Of a stretch of 33,404 nucleotides of DNA, positions 7,546 to 15,609 are shown piece after piece. The translations under genes were made by a program, and so were the position numbers. How positions within the stretch are numbered: the first letter of the stretch is position 1; every line of letters begins with the position of its first letter. The notes beneath the pieces were generated by a model, which was not told the origin of the DNA, ran no database searches, and saw nothing but the letters and a program-made list of their open reading frames with translations. Source of the stretch: Planctomycetota bacterium (lineage in GTDB: Bacteria; Planctomycetota; Phycisphaerae; Phycisphaerales; UBA1924); contig JAJRXR010000038.1 in assembly GCA_024276195.1 (NCBI GenBank), positions 1 through 33,404 of the forward strand, given 5' to 3'.

Positions 7546-9102
7546 CTACTCAAAGCGGAGCGATTTCACGGGGTCCATGCGGGCGGAGCGGAACGCGGGG
7601 ATGGCGGCGCCGAGCAGACAGGTCAGAATCCCCGCAGCGAACACGATCAGAGCGTTGAACGGGACAATCTCCGAAGGGATCTCGACGAAGTAGTACACGC
7701 GCGGATCCCAGACAACGAGCCCGAAGGTCTCGCCCAGCCACTCGTGGATCGGGTTGATGTTCACGACGATCAGTGTGGCGGCGATGACGCCGAGGGTCGA
7801 GCCGACGAGCCCGAGCATGAAGCCGTACGAGAGCCAGATCGCGGCGACGCCGTTGGTCGAGGCGCCCAGGGCGCGCAGAACACCGATATCGCGGGTTTTC
7901 TCGTTGATCATGGCCCAGAAGATCGCCAGGACGAGAAAGACGGAGGTGAAGCAGACGATGCCGAAGATGAACAGCACCAGCCCGGTCTCCTTCTTGACCG
8001 CGCCCACGAGCGTCGCGTTGAGATCTTCCCAGGTCTGGATCTGGATCGACTCGGGCCTGGGGACCTGCCCGGGGTACTTGCCCGCAAACTCGCGGTAGAC
8101 CCGCTCGCACGCGGCTTTGATCTCGTCGGGCGTGACGCCCTCCTGGGCGCGCACAAGGACCGTGGTCACACGGGCTGGCGCGGCTCCGGTCGTGACGATC
8201 GGCGCGGGGACAAACTCGCCCGTCTCCGGGTCGAACACAAGATCCAACAGGTTGGAACCCTCGGCGACTGTGCCCCCCTCGTCCATGTCGAGCATGTCCT
8301 GGAGCCACGTCAGCGGGACGAGCATCGTCTTGCTGTCCGCCTCGAAGATGCCGGACTGAAACTCGTTGGCGATCGCGATCGAGCGTGTCACAGGCTCGGT
8401 CAGGCGCCCGCCCTTGGCGATTGGCAGTACGGTCAGCGTGACCCGCCCGGAGCGCGGCATGAAGGTGTTCTGGTCCTCGATCGTGCCGTCGGGGTGGGCC
8501 TTGGCCGGGCTGTACGGCTCATACACGCCCGCGCTGTTGCGTTGGTTGTAGTCGGTCACTTCGATGCCGAGCAGGGCCGCGGGCTCGTCCGGGCCTCCGT
8601 CCGGGTCGGGGCGGGTCATGGTTGTGCCGTTCTCGAAGATCCGGGCGAGGTCGTCGCGGTTGCCCGGGAGCAGGCGCCAGTCGATGGCATCCTTGTCGCG
8701 GCGCGTGGGCGTATCGAGCGGCTTCCACCAGAGGTGATCGATGAACCCGGTGACGCGGTCGAAGCTCGCCGGATCGACCCCCTTGACGTAGATGGCCTCC
8801 GTCCGGTCGTCCGGGAGCTGGATCATCGCGAAAGCCTCGATCACGGGCGAACTGGCAACGACAAGCCCGTCGTCTTCGAGCATCTCGATCAGGTCGTCGT
8901 AGTGCGCAAAGCCCGTCGCGGGCCAGGTGATCGCGACGTCGCCCACGAGCACACGCCCCGAATCCAGCAGCGACCGGAGGAACCCGCCCATCACCGACCA
9001 CGTGACCAGCACCGTCACCACCGAGAGCATGACCGCGATCATCGCCAGCAGGGGCATGAGCTTGCTGGTGAGGTATTTGCGGGTCAGGAGGGCTTGGTAC
9101 AC
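7546..9102 (-). CDS. LolC/E-like ABC transporter permease (FtsX family)
   Basis: The membrane partner of the adjacent ATPase. It has the LolC/E plan: one N-terminal helix (about 12-38, MPLLAMIAVMLSVVTVLVTW), a large periplasmic MacB-like domain (about 40-380) and three C-terminal helices. The FtsX-domain motif KTRDIGVLRALGAS is present, and the protein ends in AIPAFRSARMDPVKSLRFE. I chose the GTG at 9102, giving V-YQALLTRKYLTSK at the N-terminus, because related permeases begin right at this Y-x-x-L-x-x-R-Y-L segment. A GTG at 9132 would add ten residues and is the alternative; neither has a strong ribosome site. Only one permease gene is present, so the transporter would be a homodimer, as in LolF-type systems (inference). 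Confidence 0.87.
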   Translation of the reverse strand: MYQALLTRKYLTSKLMPLLAMIAVMLSVVTVLVTWSVMGGFLRSLLDSGRVLVGDVAITWPATGFAHYDDLIEMLEDDGLVVASSPVIEAFAMIQLPDDRTEAIYVKGVDPASFDRVTGFIDHLWWKPLDTPTRRDKDAIDWRLLPGNRDDLARIFENGTTMTRPDPDGGPDEPAALLGIEVTDYNQRNSAGVYEPYSPAKAHPDGTIEDQNTFMPRSGRVTLTVLPIAKGGRLTEPVTRSIAIANEFQSGIFEADSKTMLVPLTWLQDMLDMDEGGTVAEGSNLLDLVFDPETGEFVPAPIVTTGAAPARVTTVLVRAQEGVTPDEIKAACERVYREFAGKYPGQVPRPESIQIQTWEDLNATLVGAVKKETGLVLFIFGIVCFTSVFLVLAIFWAMINEKTRDIGVLRALGASTNGVAAIWLSYGFMLGLVGSTLGVIAATLIVVNINPIHEWLGETFGLVVWDPRVYYFVEIPSEIVPFNALIVFAAGILTCLLGAAIPAFRSARMDPVKSLRFE

Positions 9103-9248
9103 GATGGTCTCTGGCGCCCGGCGCGGGCGCACTCAGCGTAGGGCCTGCCCCAGATCCATGTCTGGTCACACGGGTTGTTGGAAAGACGCGCTCGCGCGTG
9201 TCAGACGCGCCAAGGCCCGGCGCACGAGGGAAGGATCTACAGTCCCGC

Positions 9249-10307
9249 GTGCTCGCCCGCCCGCTCCAGCTCGGCCCCGTCACGCTCGAGACCAACCTGC
9301 TGCTCGCCCCGATCGCGGGGTGGTGCGAGCTGGCGTGGCGTGAGACGTGCCGCTCGATGGGCGGCGTGGGGCTCGCCTGCACGGACCTGCTCAGCCCGCA
9401 GGGCCTGATCTGCGGCTCCGAGGCGACCGCCGACCTGGCGCGCACCAGCGAGTTTGACCAGCCCATCGGGATGCAACTCTACGGCGGTGATCCCCAAGCC
9501 CTCGCCGACGGCGCCAGGTGGTGCGCCGACCACGGGGCGACGGTCGTGGACATCAACATGGGATGCCCGGTGGACAAGGTCTGTAAAAAAGAGGGCGGGT
9601 CGCAGCTGATGCGCTCGCCCGAGCTGGCGCAGCGCATCGCACAGGCGGTGCGCCAGGCCCTGCCCGATTCGATCCCACTGACAGCGAAAATGCGCCTCGG
9701 CTGGACCGAGGCGGACGCCGAGCGAAACTGCGCCGGAGCGTTGGCGGTGTCGCTGGCGCGCGTGGGCGTCTGCGGGATCACGGTCCACGGGCGGACGACC
9801 GAGCAGCTCTTTCGGGGCGCGTGCCGGCGCGAGGGGATCAGGCGGGTGGTTGAGGCGGTGGGCGAGGCGACGGGGGACGCGGGCGCCGGGGGCGTGCCGG
9901 TGATCGGGAATGGGGATGTGCGCAGCGCGAAGGACGCCGTCGAGATGATGCAGGAGACCGGGTGCGCCGGGGTGATGATCGGGCGCGGCTCGTTCGCGCG
10001 CCCGTGGGTCTTCCGCGAGGCGTGGGAGGCGCAGCTGGCGCTGCGCGAGGGGCGCACGCCGGAGGACCGCGAGCCGAGCGAGGATGAGAAGCTGGACCTG
10101 GTGCTCGCGTTCTTTGCGAGGCTGCGCGAGTACCGGAGCGAGGCGCACGCGATGCACGTGATCCGCCAGAAGATCTCGTGGCTGGGCAAGGGGATCAACA
10201 AGAGCCACTGCCGATCGCTCAAGGACACGGTCCGTTCGGCGAAGACGCCCGGGCAGGTGATCGAGGCGGTCGAGGCGTGGCGGGCGGGCGCCCCGGCGCG
10301 GGCCTGA
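9249..10307 (+). CDS. tRNA-dihydrouridine synthase (DusB/NifR3-like)
   Basis: Dus enzymes reduce uridine to dihydrouridine in tRNA with FMN and NAD(P)H. The FMN barrel starts with LLLAPIAGWCELAWRE. The catalytic cysteine lies in INMGCPVDKVCKKEGGSQL (Cys106), followed by LTAKMRLGW, ITVHGRTTEQLF, VIGNGDV and the phosphate-binding GVMIGRGSFARPW. The C-terminal helical tRNA-binding domain ends with a basic RQKISWLGKGI segment. The MGCP-x-x-KV pattern points to the DusB branch. The GTG at 9249 places the barrel strand at the usual distance from the N-terminus and has AAGGA upstream, though at a long spacing; a GTG at 9198 is possible and would add 17 residues. The gene is divergent from the Lol-like pair. 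Confidence 0.9.
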   Translation: MLARPLQLGPVTLETNLLLAPIAGWCELAWRETCRSMGGVGLACTDLLSPQGLICGSEATADLARTSEFDQPIGMQLYGGDPQALADGARWCADHGATVVDINMGCPVDKVCKKEGGSQLMRSPELAQRIAQAVRQALPDSIPLTAKMRLGWTEADAERNCAGALAVSLARVGVCGITVHGRTTEQLFRGACRREGIRRVVEAVGEATGDAGAGGVPVIGNGDVRSAKDAVEMMQETGCAGVMIGRGSFARPWVFREAWEAQLALREGRTPEDREPSEDEKLDLVLAFFARLREYRSEAHAMHVIRQKISWLGKGINKSHCRSLKDTVRSAKTPGQVIEAVEAWRAGAPARA

Positions 10308-10525
10308 GCTGGCCTGATCATCCAAGAGCGAGATCACAAAATCGCTTTCGCAGGCGGTTTTTCCCCGCGACTCCGTATTTCCTCTGGACTCGGGGGTCCA
10401 ACTCACGAAACTATCTCTGTTGGACGTGAGGGAGACCCCTGCCGAGCGCAGAGAGAAATGGCATACTCACACGCGGGTGTTGAGCGTGTTCTCACCCGAG
10501 CAAGAATACGGAGGGAGATTGAAGC
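10308..10525 (+). other. Intergenic leader with nested inverted repeats
   Basis: The 218 bp between the Dus gene and the secreted-protein gene hold several complementary blocks and no gene. GGGGTC (10393-10398) pairs with GACCCC (10434-10439). TCCAAC (10397-10402) pairs with GTTGGA (10419-10424), and CTCACG (10402-10407) with CGTGAG (10425-10430); these two cannot form well together. A further hairpin, CGGGTG/CACCCG, lies at 10474-10479 with 10493-10498. A strong ribosome-binding site GGAGGGA (10510-10516) precedes the ATG at 10526. The hairpins could end transcription from dus or regulate the next gene; there is no clear T-tract. Confidence 0.4.
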
Positions 10526-11993
10526 ATGAAGAATCGAACACTGGCGATCGGAGCGGCGCTGGCATTGACAACCGGGCTGTGCGGCGGCGCCCAGGCTCAG
10601 CTTATCGAGACGCATACCTACCCAGGGGCGTCTGAACTCGGGCGGGACGCCCGCGGCGGGGGTACACCAGGTCCGCCTGCGTGTCTTTGACGCCGATGCG
10701 GGGGGAACGCAGCTGGCGGAGGAGATCCGCCAGAAGAACTTCGTGACGGCCGACGACGGGCTGTTCACGTTCGACGATCTGAACTTCGGTGACATCTTCG
10801 GCACGGGCGCGGACCGGTGGATCGAGCTGAGCGTGCGTCAGGGCACGGGCGGGACGTGGACGATTCTCGGGCCGCGCACCCCCGTCACGAGCGTGCCGAC
10901 GGCAGACGTGGCCAGGCAGCTCGCGCTGCCGTACGCGGATGTGGCCAACGTGGGCGACGGCCAGGCCGCGTTCCAGATCGAGAATACCGACCCGCTGGGC
11001 TGGTCCATTTATGCACGGTCTGGTCCGAGTTCTGGTCTCACCTGGAACAGCGCAACAGCGATCTTCGACGTTGCGGAAACGGGCCCACTCTTTGGCCTCA
11101 TCACCGCTGGCACTGCCGCTGGTATCGCCGGTGCGGGCATTCACCCGGGAACGAACGGGCTCCAAGCGGAGCGGTACAGCGCGAACCCAACTGGGTCGGC
11201 GCTGTTCGTGTTTGATCTCGCCGATGGAAACGACGCCCGCTTCGGCACCAGCGACTACTCGGGCGACTTCTCCGGCCCGGTGCGCTTCCTGGGCGCCATG
11301 GACATCTCCGGCGAAGAGATCGACTCGACCGAGATCAGCAACGAGCCGGGCATCGCGGGGAGTATTCCAGGCAGCTTTGTCACCGTCGGCACGAGCACAA
11401 CCAACGCGGCTGTCCGCACGATCACCGTCCCGGCGGCGGGCTTCGTCCTGGCGCTGGCCAACTGTGACATCCAGATGAGCCACACCAGCGGCGGCGGACA
11501 GACGTTCGTCAACATTGGCGTATCCGACATATTCGGTTCGATACCAACCGATCAGGACCAGCTCTTCCGGGTGCCCGCGGCATCCGCAACCGGGCTTTAC
11601 AACACGCCAGGGTCCGCACACGGCGTGTTCTCTGTCAACGCTGGGTCAAACACGTTCTACATGGTCACCAACGGATCGTCCGCAGGGTCGAACAATCTCT
11701 TCGACATCAACTTCACGCTGATCTACTTTCCGACGGCGTACGGGGTGGTCAACGCGACGCTGCCGCCACCGCCCGGAGATCCCATTCCTGAATCGCAGGA
11801 CACCGCGATCTCACGCCCGGGGCTGACGTACGCGGAGATCGAGGCGGAGTACCACGCCGAGCTGGCGCGCCACATGGCGGTTCTCGACGCCAAGCAGCGT
11901 GAGATCGAGACGCTGATGATTGAGATGAACGCCTTGCGCGCCCGCGTACAGCCGAGTATCGTCGATCTGCCCGCCAGCAAGAGGGAGGACTGA
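10526..11993 (+). CDS. Secreted protein with C-terminal coiled coil, interrupted by an apparent +1 frameshift
   Basis: A signal peptide (MKNRTLAIGAALALTTGLCG, cleavage near AQA-Q) starts at ATG 10526 behind GGAGGGA. After THTY the frame runs to a stop at 10688-10690. Dropping one C from the CCC at 10621-10623 joins it to the long downstream frame, giving THTY-QGRLNSGGTPAAGVHQVRLRVFDA and then on to 11993. That repaired segment (YQGRL, GGTPA, GVHQVRLRVFDA) is the usual beginning of a planctomycete exported protein family. The remainder has beta-rich segments (ADDGLFTFDDLNFGDIF, WIELSVR), a Pro-rich linker and a final coiled coil (about 40 residues with YAEIEAEYHAELARHMAVL). It is either a sequencing error or a real break; without repair, translation could only restart inside. 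It is followed after 2 bp by the next secreted-protein gene. Confidence 0.75.
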
Positions 11994-11995
11994 GT

Positions 11996-12424
11996 ATGCG
12001 ACATATCTACGCCTTTCTTTCGGCATCCGTTGTCATGTCGGTCGGGCTCATTTCGAACGCCTCGGGGCAGGTCGGGGGTCCGTTTGACCTGAGCTGGCAC
12101 TCGCTCGATGGCGGGGGGATCACCTTCGCCACCGGCGGGTCGTTCGAGCTCGGCGGCACCCTCGGGCAGTATGACGCCCACGAGCCCATGGTCGGCGGGG
12201 CGTTCGAGGTCACGGGCGGGTTCTGGGCGGGCAACACCGCCGGCCCGTGCAGCATCGCCGATTTCGCGCCCGAGTTTGGCGTGCTCGACTTTGACGATGT
12301 GCTCGCTTTCCTCGTCGCGTTCGGCGCCATGGACCCCGTCGCGGATCTTGCGCCCGGGTTCGGCGTCTTTGATTTCGATGATGTGCTCGCGTTCCTCACG
12401 GCGTTCGGAGCCGGGTGTCCATAG
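11996..12424 (+). CDS. Small secreted protein with duplicated Phycisphaerae-type C-terminal tail
   Basis: 142 residues. Signal peptide MRHIYAFLSASVVMSVGLIS ends near ASG-Q. A Gly-rich beta segment follows (FDLSWHSLDGGG, FELGGTLGQYDA, FEVTGGFWAG), a pattern common in exported bacterial proteins. The last 57 residues are two copies of an EF-hand or dockerin-like unit, LDFDDVLAFLVAFGAMDP and FDFDDVLAFLTAFGAGCP, each preceded by an Asp-containing loop (ADFAPEFGV, ADLAPGFGV). The loops lack the D-x-N-x-D-G calcium pattern of true dockerins. I recognise this tail from Phycisphaerae exported proteins; its role, perhaps surface sorting, is not known to me. Cysteines bracket the tail (GPCS and GCP). 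GGAGG within the end of the previous gene is its ribosome site, so the two genes are coupled. Confidence 0.88.
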   Translation: MRHIYAFLSASVVMSVGLISNASGQVGGPFDLSWHSLDGGGITFATGGSFELGGTLGQYDAHEPMVGGAFEVTGGFWAGNTAGPCSIADFAPEFGVLDFDDVLAFLVAFGAMDPVADLAPGFGVFDFDDVLAFLTAFGAGCP

Positions 12425-12448
12425 CCTTGCCATCTGAGACCTGAACCT

Positions 12449-12483
12449 GACGCCCCGGGGATGTCCCCGGGGCGTCTTTGTTT
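12449..12483 (+). terminator. Intrinsic transcription terminator
   Basis: A GC-rich stem, GACGCCCCGGGGA (12449-12461) with its exact complement at 12464-12476, is followed by TTTGTTT (12477-12483). It lies 25 bp after the stop of the small secreted protein, so it closes that two-gene unit. Confidence 0.93.
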
Positions 12484-12759
12484 GGGATCTGGCCGAAGTG
12501 GCGCCGGACATGATGCGCGGATCTGGTGAAGCGGCGACGGTTGGAGGGGCCCACGAGCCTCCAGGCGCCCCCGGATCTTCGGATTGGGTTCCGCGAGGGT
12601 CAGGGGCGGAATATGGTTGAACCGAACGGCTCGAGCGGCGGTATCAGGTTCTGGAGAGATCCCGCCGGATCGGGGCGGGGATCGGCGCGAGGTCTCTGGC
12701 GCCGACCCGGATAGACAACTGCAAGCCCAGAGGCCGCCCAGCGCGGCAAGGAGCGGAAG
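12484..12759 (+). promoter_or_regulatory. Intergenic region and leader before the DUF1573 operon
   Basis: This 276-bp gap holds no gene that I can support. Two hairpins lie near its downstream end: GATCCCGCC with GGCG(G)GGATC (about 12658-12683, one bulged G) and CGGCGC/GCGCCG (12683-12688 with 12699-12704). The ribosome site AAGGAG ends a few bases before the ATG at 12760. As a strong terminator lies upstream, the promoter of the four-gene operon should be in this gap; I could not identify its boxes with confidence. Confidence 0.4.
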
Positions 12760-13863
12760 ATGACGAGCAGCAAGGTGTCGCTCACGGTGCTCGGAGCGGT
12801 TTTGGCGATGGTGAGCAGCGCATCGGCGCTCCCCCCGCCGGTCCCGGCGCCGCGCACCCCGATCCGCGAACAACCCCCGCAGCCCTCGCTCGCCCGCATG
12901 GAGTTCAAGCGAACGACCCACGACGTCGGGAAGATTTTCGATCACGAGAAAAAAGAGTTCAAGTTCGAGTTCACCAACACGGGCTCGGAGAAGCTGGTCA
13001 TCAGCAAGGTGCAGTCGTCGTGCGGGTGTACGGCGAGCGAACTCACCAAGAAGGAATACGCGCCGGGCGAATCGGGCGCGATCGAGGTCACGTTCGATCC
13101 CAAGAACAAGAAGGGCGACCAACGCCGCCAGCTGACGATCTACTCCAACGATTCGAGCGGGCGGGAGATCATCCTGACCGTGACGGGGAGTGTGACGCAG
13201 CTGGTCTCGGTCGATCCAGGGATTCTGTCGATGGGCTCCGTGCCCAAGGGCGAGAGCGCCGTCAAGTTCATCACCGTCACCGGGCGGACCGATGATTTCG
13301 AGGTGACGCGCGCCTCGCCGGGCAACCTCGAGGCGTTCGGCATCCGCGTGATCGGGACCGAGCCGATCGAGGAACTCGACAGCAAGGGCGAGGCGACGGG
13401 GGTGACCCTGCGCCGAACGACGCTCGAGGTGACGCTCAAGGAGGGCGCGAAGGTCGGGCGGGTGGACGACCGGATCACGATCCGGACGAACGACCCGCGC
13501 CGCCCGCTGCTGTCGGCGCAGGTGGTGGCGACGGTGATGGGCGATATCGCGGTGACGCCGCCGCGGATCTCGATCGGGCGCCCGGAGCTGGGCGAGACGT
13601 TCGAGCGGGAGTTCACGGTCGCGAGCCGGTCGGGCCAACCGTTCAAGATCAAGGAAATCCGGTTCAGCAACGGGCCTGTGCGTATCGAGTTCGAGGCGAC
13701 GCCCGTGAACGCGGAGAAGCCGGACACCTACAAGGTCTGGATGCGCGCCACGGCGGCCCGGGTCCACCCGCGCCTGCGCCAGGACATCGTCATCAGGACG
13801 GATGTCGAGGGCGAGGAAGAGATCAGGATCCCGATCAGCGGGGTCATCGTGATTCGCCAGTAA
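12760..13863 (+). CDS. Exported DUF1573 protein (first of a tandem pair)
   Basis: 367 residues with a signal peptide (about 1-23, VSLTVLGAVLAMVSSASA). DUF1573 follows at about 48-145: FKRTTHDVGKIF, then KFEFTNTGSEKLVISKVQ and the cysteine motif SSCGCT (Cys88, Cys90), then GESGAIEVTFDP. The rest (about 145-367) looks like further Ig-like beta domains, with TIRTNDPRRPLLSAQV and a final VIRTDVEGEEEIRIPISG. DUF1573 proteins are Ig-like, ASH/MSP-related folds; their biochemical role is not settled. The CxC pair is the family hallmark and could bind metal or take part in thiol exchange. The ATG has AAGGAG at good spacing. It is the first gene of an operon with a second DUF1573 protein, a rhodanese-like protein and a MauE/DoxX-like protein. 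Confidence 0.88.
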   Translation: MTSSKVSLTVLGAVLAMVSSASALPPPVPAPRTPIREQPPQPSLARMEFKRTTHDVGKIFDHEKKEFKFEFTNTGSEKLVISKVQSSCGCTASELTKKEYAPGESGAIEVTFDPKNKKGDQRRQLTIYSNDSSGREIILTVTGSVTQLVSVDPGILSMGSVPKGESAVKFITVTGRTDDFEVTRASPGNLEAFGIRVIGTEPIEELDSKGEATGVTLRRTTLEVTLKEGAKVGRVDDRITIRTNDPRRPLLSAQVVATVMGDIAVTPPRISIGRPELGETFEREFTVASRSGQPFKIKEIRFSNGPVRIEFEATPVNAEKPDTYKVWMRATAARVHPRLRQDIVIRTDVEGEEEIRIPISGVIVIRQ

Positions 13864-13880
13864 AGGCCGGGAGCGCAAGC

Positions 13881-14981
13881 GTGAATGCACACAGCATGAG
13901 TAGATCCAGACTGATTCTGGCGTTGTTCGCGGTTGGCGCCGGGGCGCAGATCGGCGCGGCGTTGCCGCCGCCGGTCCAAGGCCCCGACGTGATCCTCAAG
14001 CGGGCCGAGCCGGCCAAGCCGTCGCTCGCGCGCATGGAGTTCAAGCGCGTCCACCACGACTTTGGCCCGATGATGGACAACGAGATCCACCACACCTCGT
14101 TCGAGTTCACGAACACGGGCTCGGACCCGCTCGAGATCATCAACCTCAACGCTGATTGCGGGTGTACGGTCCCCGAGCTGGACAAGAAGCTGTATATGCC
14201 GGGCGAGTCGGGCGTGATCGAGGTGACGTTCGACCCCGAGGGCAAGGTCGGCGACCTCAACCGCAGCATCACCATCATGAGCAACGACTCGAGCGGAGCC
14301 AACATCACGCTCATGGTCGCGGCCCAGGTGACGCCCATCGTCGAGGTCGTGCCCAAGGTGCTCACCGTTGGCGTCACAGAACGCGGGCGGGCGATCACCA
14401 GAACAATAACCGTCACCGGGCGGACCGAAGACTTCGCCGTCACGGGTGTGCGGTCTCGCGCCGGCGATGAGTTCAGCGCCAAGATCCTCGGCACCGAAAC
14501 CCTCAAAAACCGCTTCGGCGACACGGTCCGTCGCTCGACGATCGAGGTGACATTCACCCCCGACCGGCGCCTGGGCGATTACAACGCCCAGCTCGAGATG
14601 GACACCAACGACCCTCGGCGCGCCATTGTCCGGGCGCAGCTCATCGCCCGCGTCAATGGCGATCTGTACACCAAGCCCCGCGCCATGGCGATGCGGAGCG
14701 TGCGGGTGGGCGAGCCCGTGACACGCAAAATCCGCCTGATCAACCGGACCGGCTCCCCGTTCAAAGTGCTCGGGGTCGAGCTGAGCGAGGGGAACCTGGC
14801 GGGCGAGGTCGCCTTCGCCCCGGCCGACCCGAAGAACCCGGTCGAGTGGGTGCTTACGCTCACCGCGACAGCGTCCGTATCGGAGAGCCGTATCTCGCAG
14901 GAACTTGTGATCCGGACGGACGCGGTGGACGAAGAGGTCGTCCGCATCCCGATCCGAGGAGGAGTACGCGATGCCGGGTAG
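13881..14981 (+). CDS. Exported DUF1573 protein (second of a tandem pair)
   Basis: 366 residues, a diverged paralogue of the gene just before it. Both share the plan signal peptide, ALPPPV, PSLARMEFKR, a DUF1573 core and three Ig-like beta regions. The cysteine motif here is ADCGCT (Cys93, Cys95). Shared downstream landmarks are YMPGESGVIEVTFDPEGK, TVTGRTEDF, TNDPRRA and a final ELVIRTDAVDEEVVRIPIRG. The GTG at 13881 was chosen because GGGAG lies 8 bases upstream; an ATG five codons later is possible. The pair clearly arose by tandem duplication, but the copies have drifted widely, which suggests separate partners. Its last codons overlap the start of the rhodanese-like gene. Confidence 0.88.
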   Translation: MNAHSMSRSRLILALFAVGAGAQIGAALPPPVQGPDVILKRAEPAKPSLARMEFKRVHHDFGPMMDNEIHHTSFEFTNTGSDPLEIINLNADCGCTVPELDKKLYMPGESGVIEVTFDPEGKVGDLNRSITIMSNDSSGANITLMVAAQVTPIVEVVPKVLTVGVTERGRAITRTITVTGRTEDFAVTGVRSRAGDEFSAKILGTETLKNRFGDTVRRSTIEVTFTPDRRLGDYNAQLEMDTNDPRRAIVRAQLIARVNGDLYTKPRAMAMRSVRVGEPVTRKIRLINRTGSPFKVLGVELSEGNLAGEVAFAPADPKNPVEWVLTLTATASVSESRISQELVIRTDAVDEEVVRIPIRGGVRDAG

Positions 14982-15609
14982 GTGGTGCACAACGTGCGTC
15001 GGGGTGCTGGCGATCATCGGCGTCTCGGCGATGGTCGGGGCCGTCCACAGCATGGTGGCGCCCGTGAAGCTCTCCCGCGACAGCGCAACCCAGGCGCTCC
15101 CCCAGCCGACGGGCAACGCTGGCGATAGCGCGGATCAAGCCTCGGATCAAGCCTCGGATCAGGCCTCGGATCAGGCCTCGGATCAGGACGGGAACCAAGC
15201 CGGGGGTGAAACAACCGACCTCGAGATCGGCGTCGTGACCGGCGCGGACCCGGACGAGTTCACCCTCGAACGCCTGCAGGAGTTGCACGACAACTTCTAC
15301 CTCTTCCTCGACGCCCGCACGCTGTCTCAGTACGAGGAGGGGCACATCCCGCGTGCGTGGTGGATGCCGGTCGATCGCGTGCTGCGCAACGGCACGCTGA
15401 TCTTCGATATCGAAGACGAGGCGGTCGGTCTGGACGAGCCGATCGTGATCTACTGCGGCGGGGGCGACTGCGACGCCTCAGAAAACCTCGCGATCGTGCT
15501 CGAACAAGCCGGCTTTACCAACCTCCTGATCTTCGAGCTGGGCTACCCTGCCTGGGTAGAGGCGGGCCTCGAGATCGAGGTCGGCGCCCCGCCGGAGGTT
15601 GAGCCTTGA
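14971..15609 (+). CDS. Membrane-anchored rhodanese-like domain protein
   Basis: 212 residues. A single N-terminal hydrophobic segment (about 9-27) would anchor it with the rest outside the cytoplasm. A Ser/Asp/Gln-rich linker (about 40-80) contains four DQAS repeats. The rhodanese fold covers about 95-205, with FLDARTLSQYEEGHIPRAWW (113-132) and the active-site strand VIYCGGGDCDASENLA holding Cys162 and Cys167. The usual CxxGxR loop of classical rhodaneses is replaced by this C-x4-C form. WCTTC at residues 5-9, before the membrane segment, adds two more cysteines. The ATG overlaps the preceding stop by 11 bases and has AGGAGG upstream. Its place between DUF1573 and MauE/DoxX-like genes points to extracytoplasmic sulfur or thiol chemistry (inference). 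Confidence 0.88.
   Translation: MPGRWCTTCVGVLAIIGVSAMVGAVHSMVAPVKLSRDSATQALPQPTGNAGDSADQASDQASDQASDQASDQDGNQAGGETTDLEIGVVTGADPDEFTLERLQELHDNFYLFLDARTLSQYEEGHIPRAWWMPVDRVLRNGTLIFDIEDEAVGLDEPIVIYCGGGDCDASENLAIVLEQAGFTNLLIFELGYPAWVEAGLEIEVGAPPEVEP
15133..15180 (+). repeat. Four 12-bp tandem repeats inside the rhodanese-like gene
   Basis: The unit GATCAAGCCTCG occurs twice (15133-15156) and its variant GATCAGGCCTCG twice (15157-15180), followed by a partial fifth copy. They encode repeated DQAS in the linker between membrane anchor and rhodanese fold. The unit length is a multiple of three, so changes in copy number would only alter linker length. Confidence 0.95.

Noticed and set aside
10397-10430. 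H-type pseudoknot from the interlocked stems
   Set aside because: The order of arms fits, but the two crossing loops would have zero length and the stems compete for one base, so the fold is sterically doubtful; reported only as alternative stems.
12007-13890. 627-codon minus-strand open frame across the secreted protein and DUF1573 gene
   Set aside because: It runs through a strong terminator hairpin and antisense to two supported genes, and its protein is low-complexity Arg/His/Asp-rich.
14971-15060. Lipoprotein reading of the rhodanese-like N-terminus
   Set aside because: The cysteines at positions 6 and 9 come before the hydrophobic segment, not after it, so there is no lipobox; it is a membrane anchor.
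15133-15192. Possible CRISPR-like array
   Set aside because: The units are only 12 bp, directly adjacent with no spacers, and encode a regular DQAS linker in frame.
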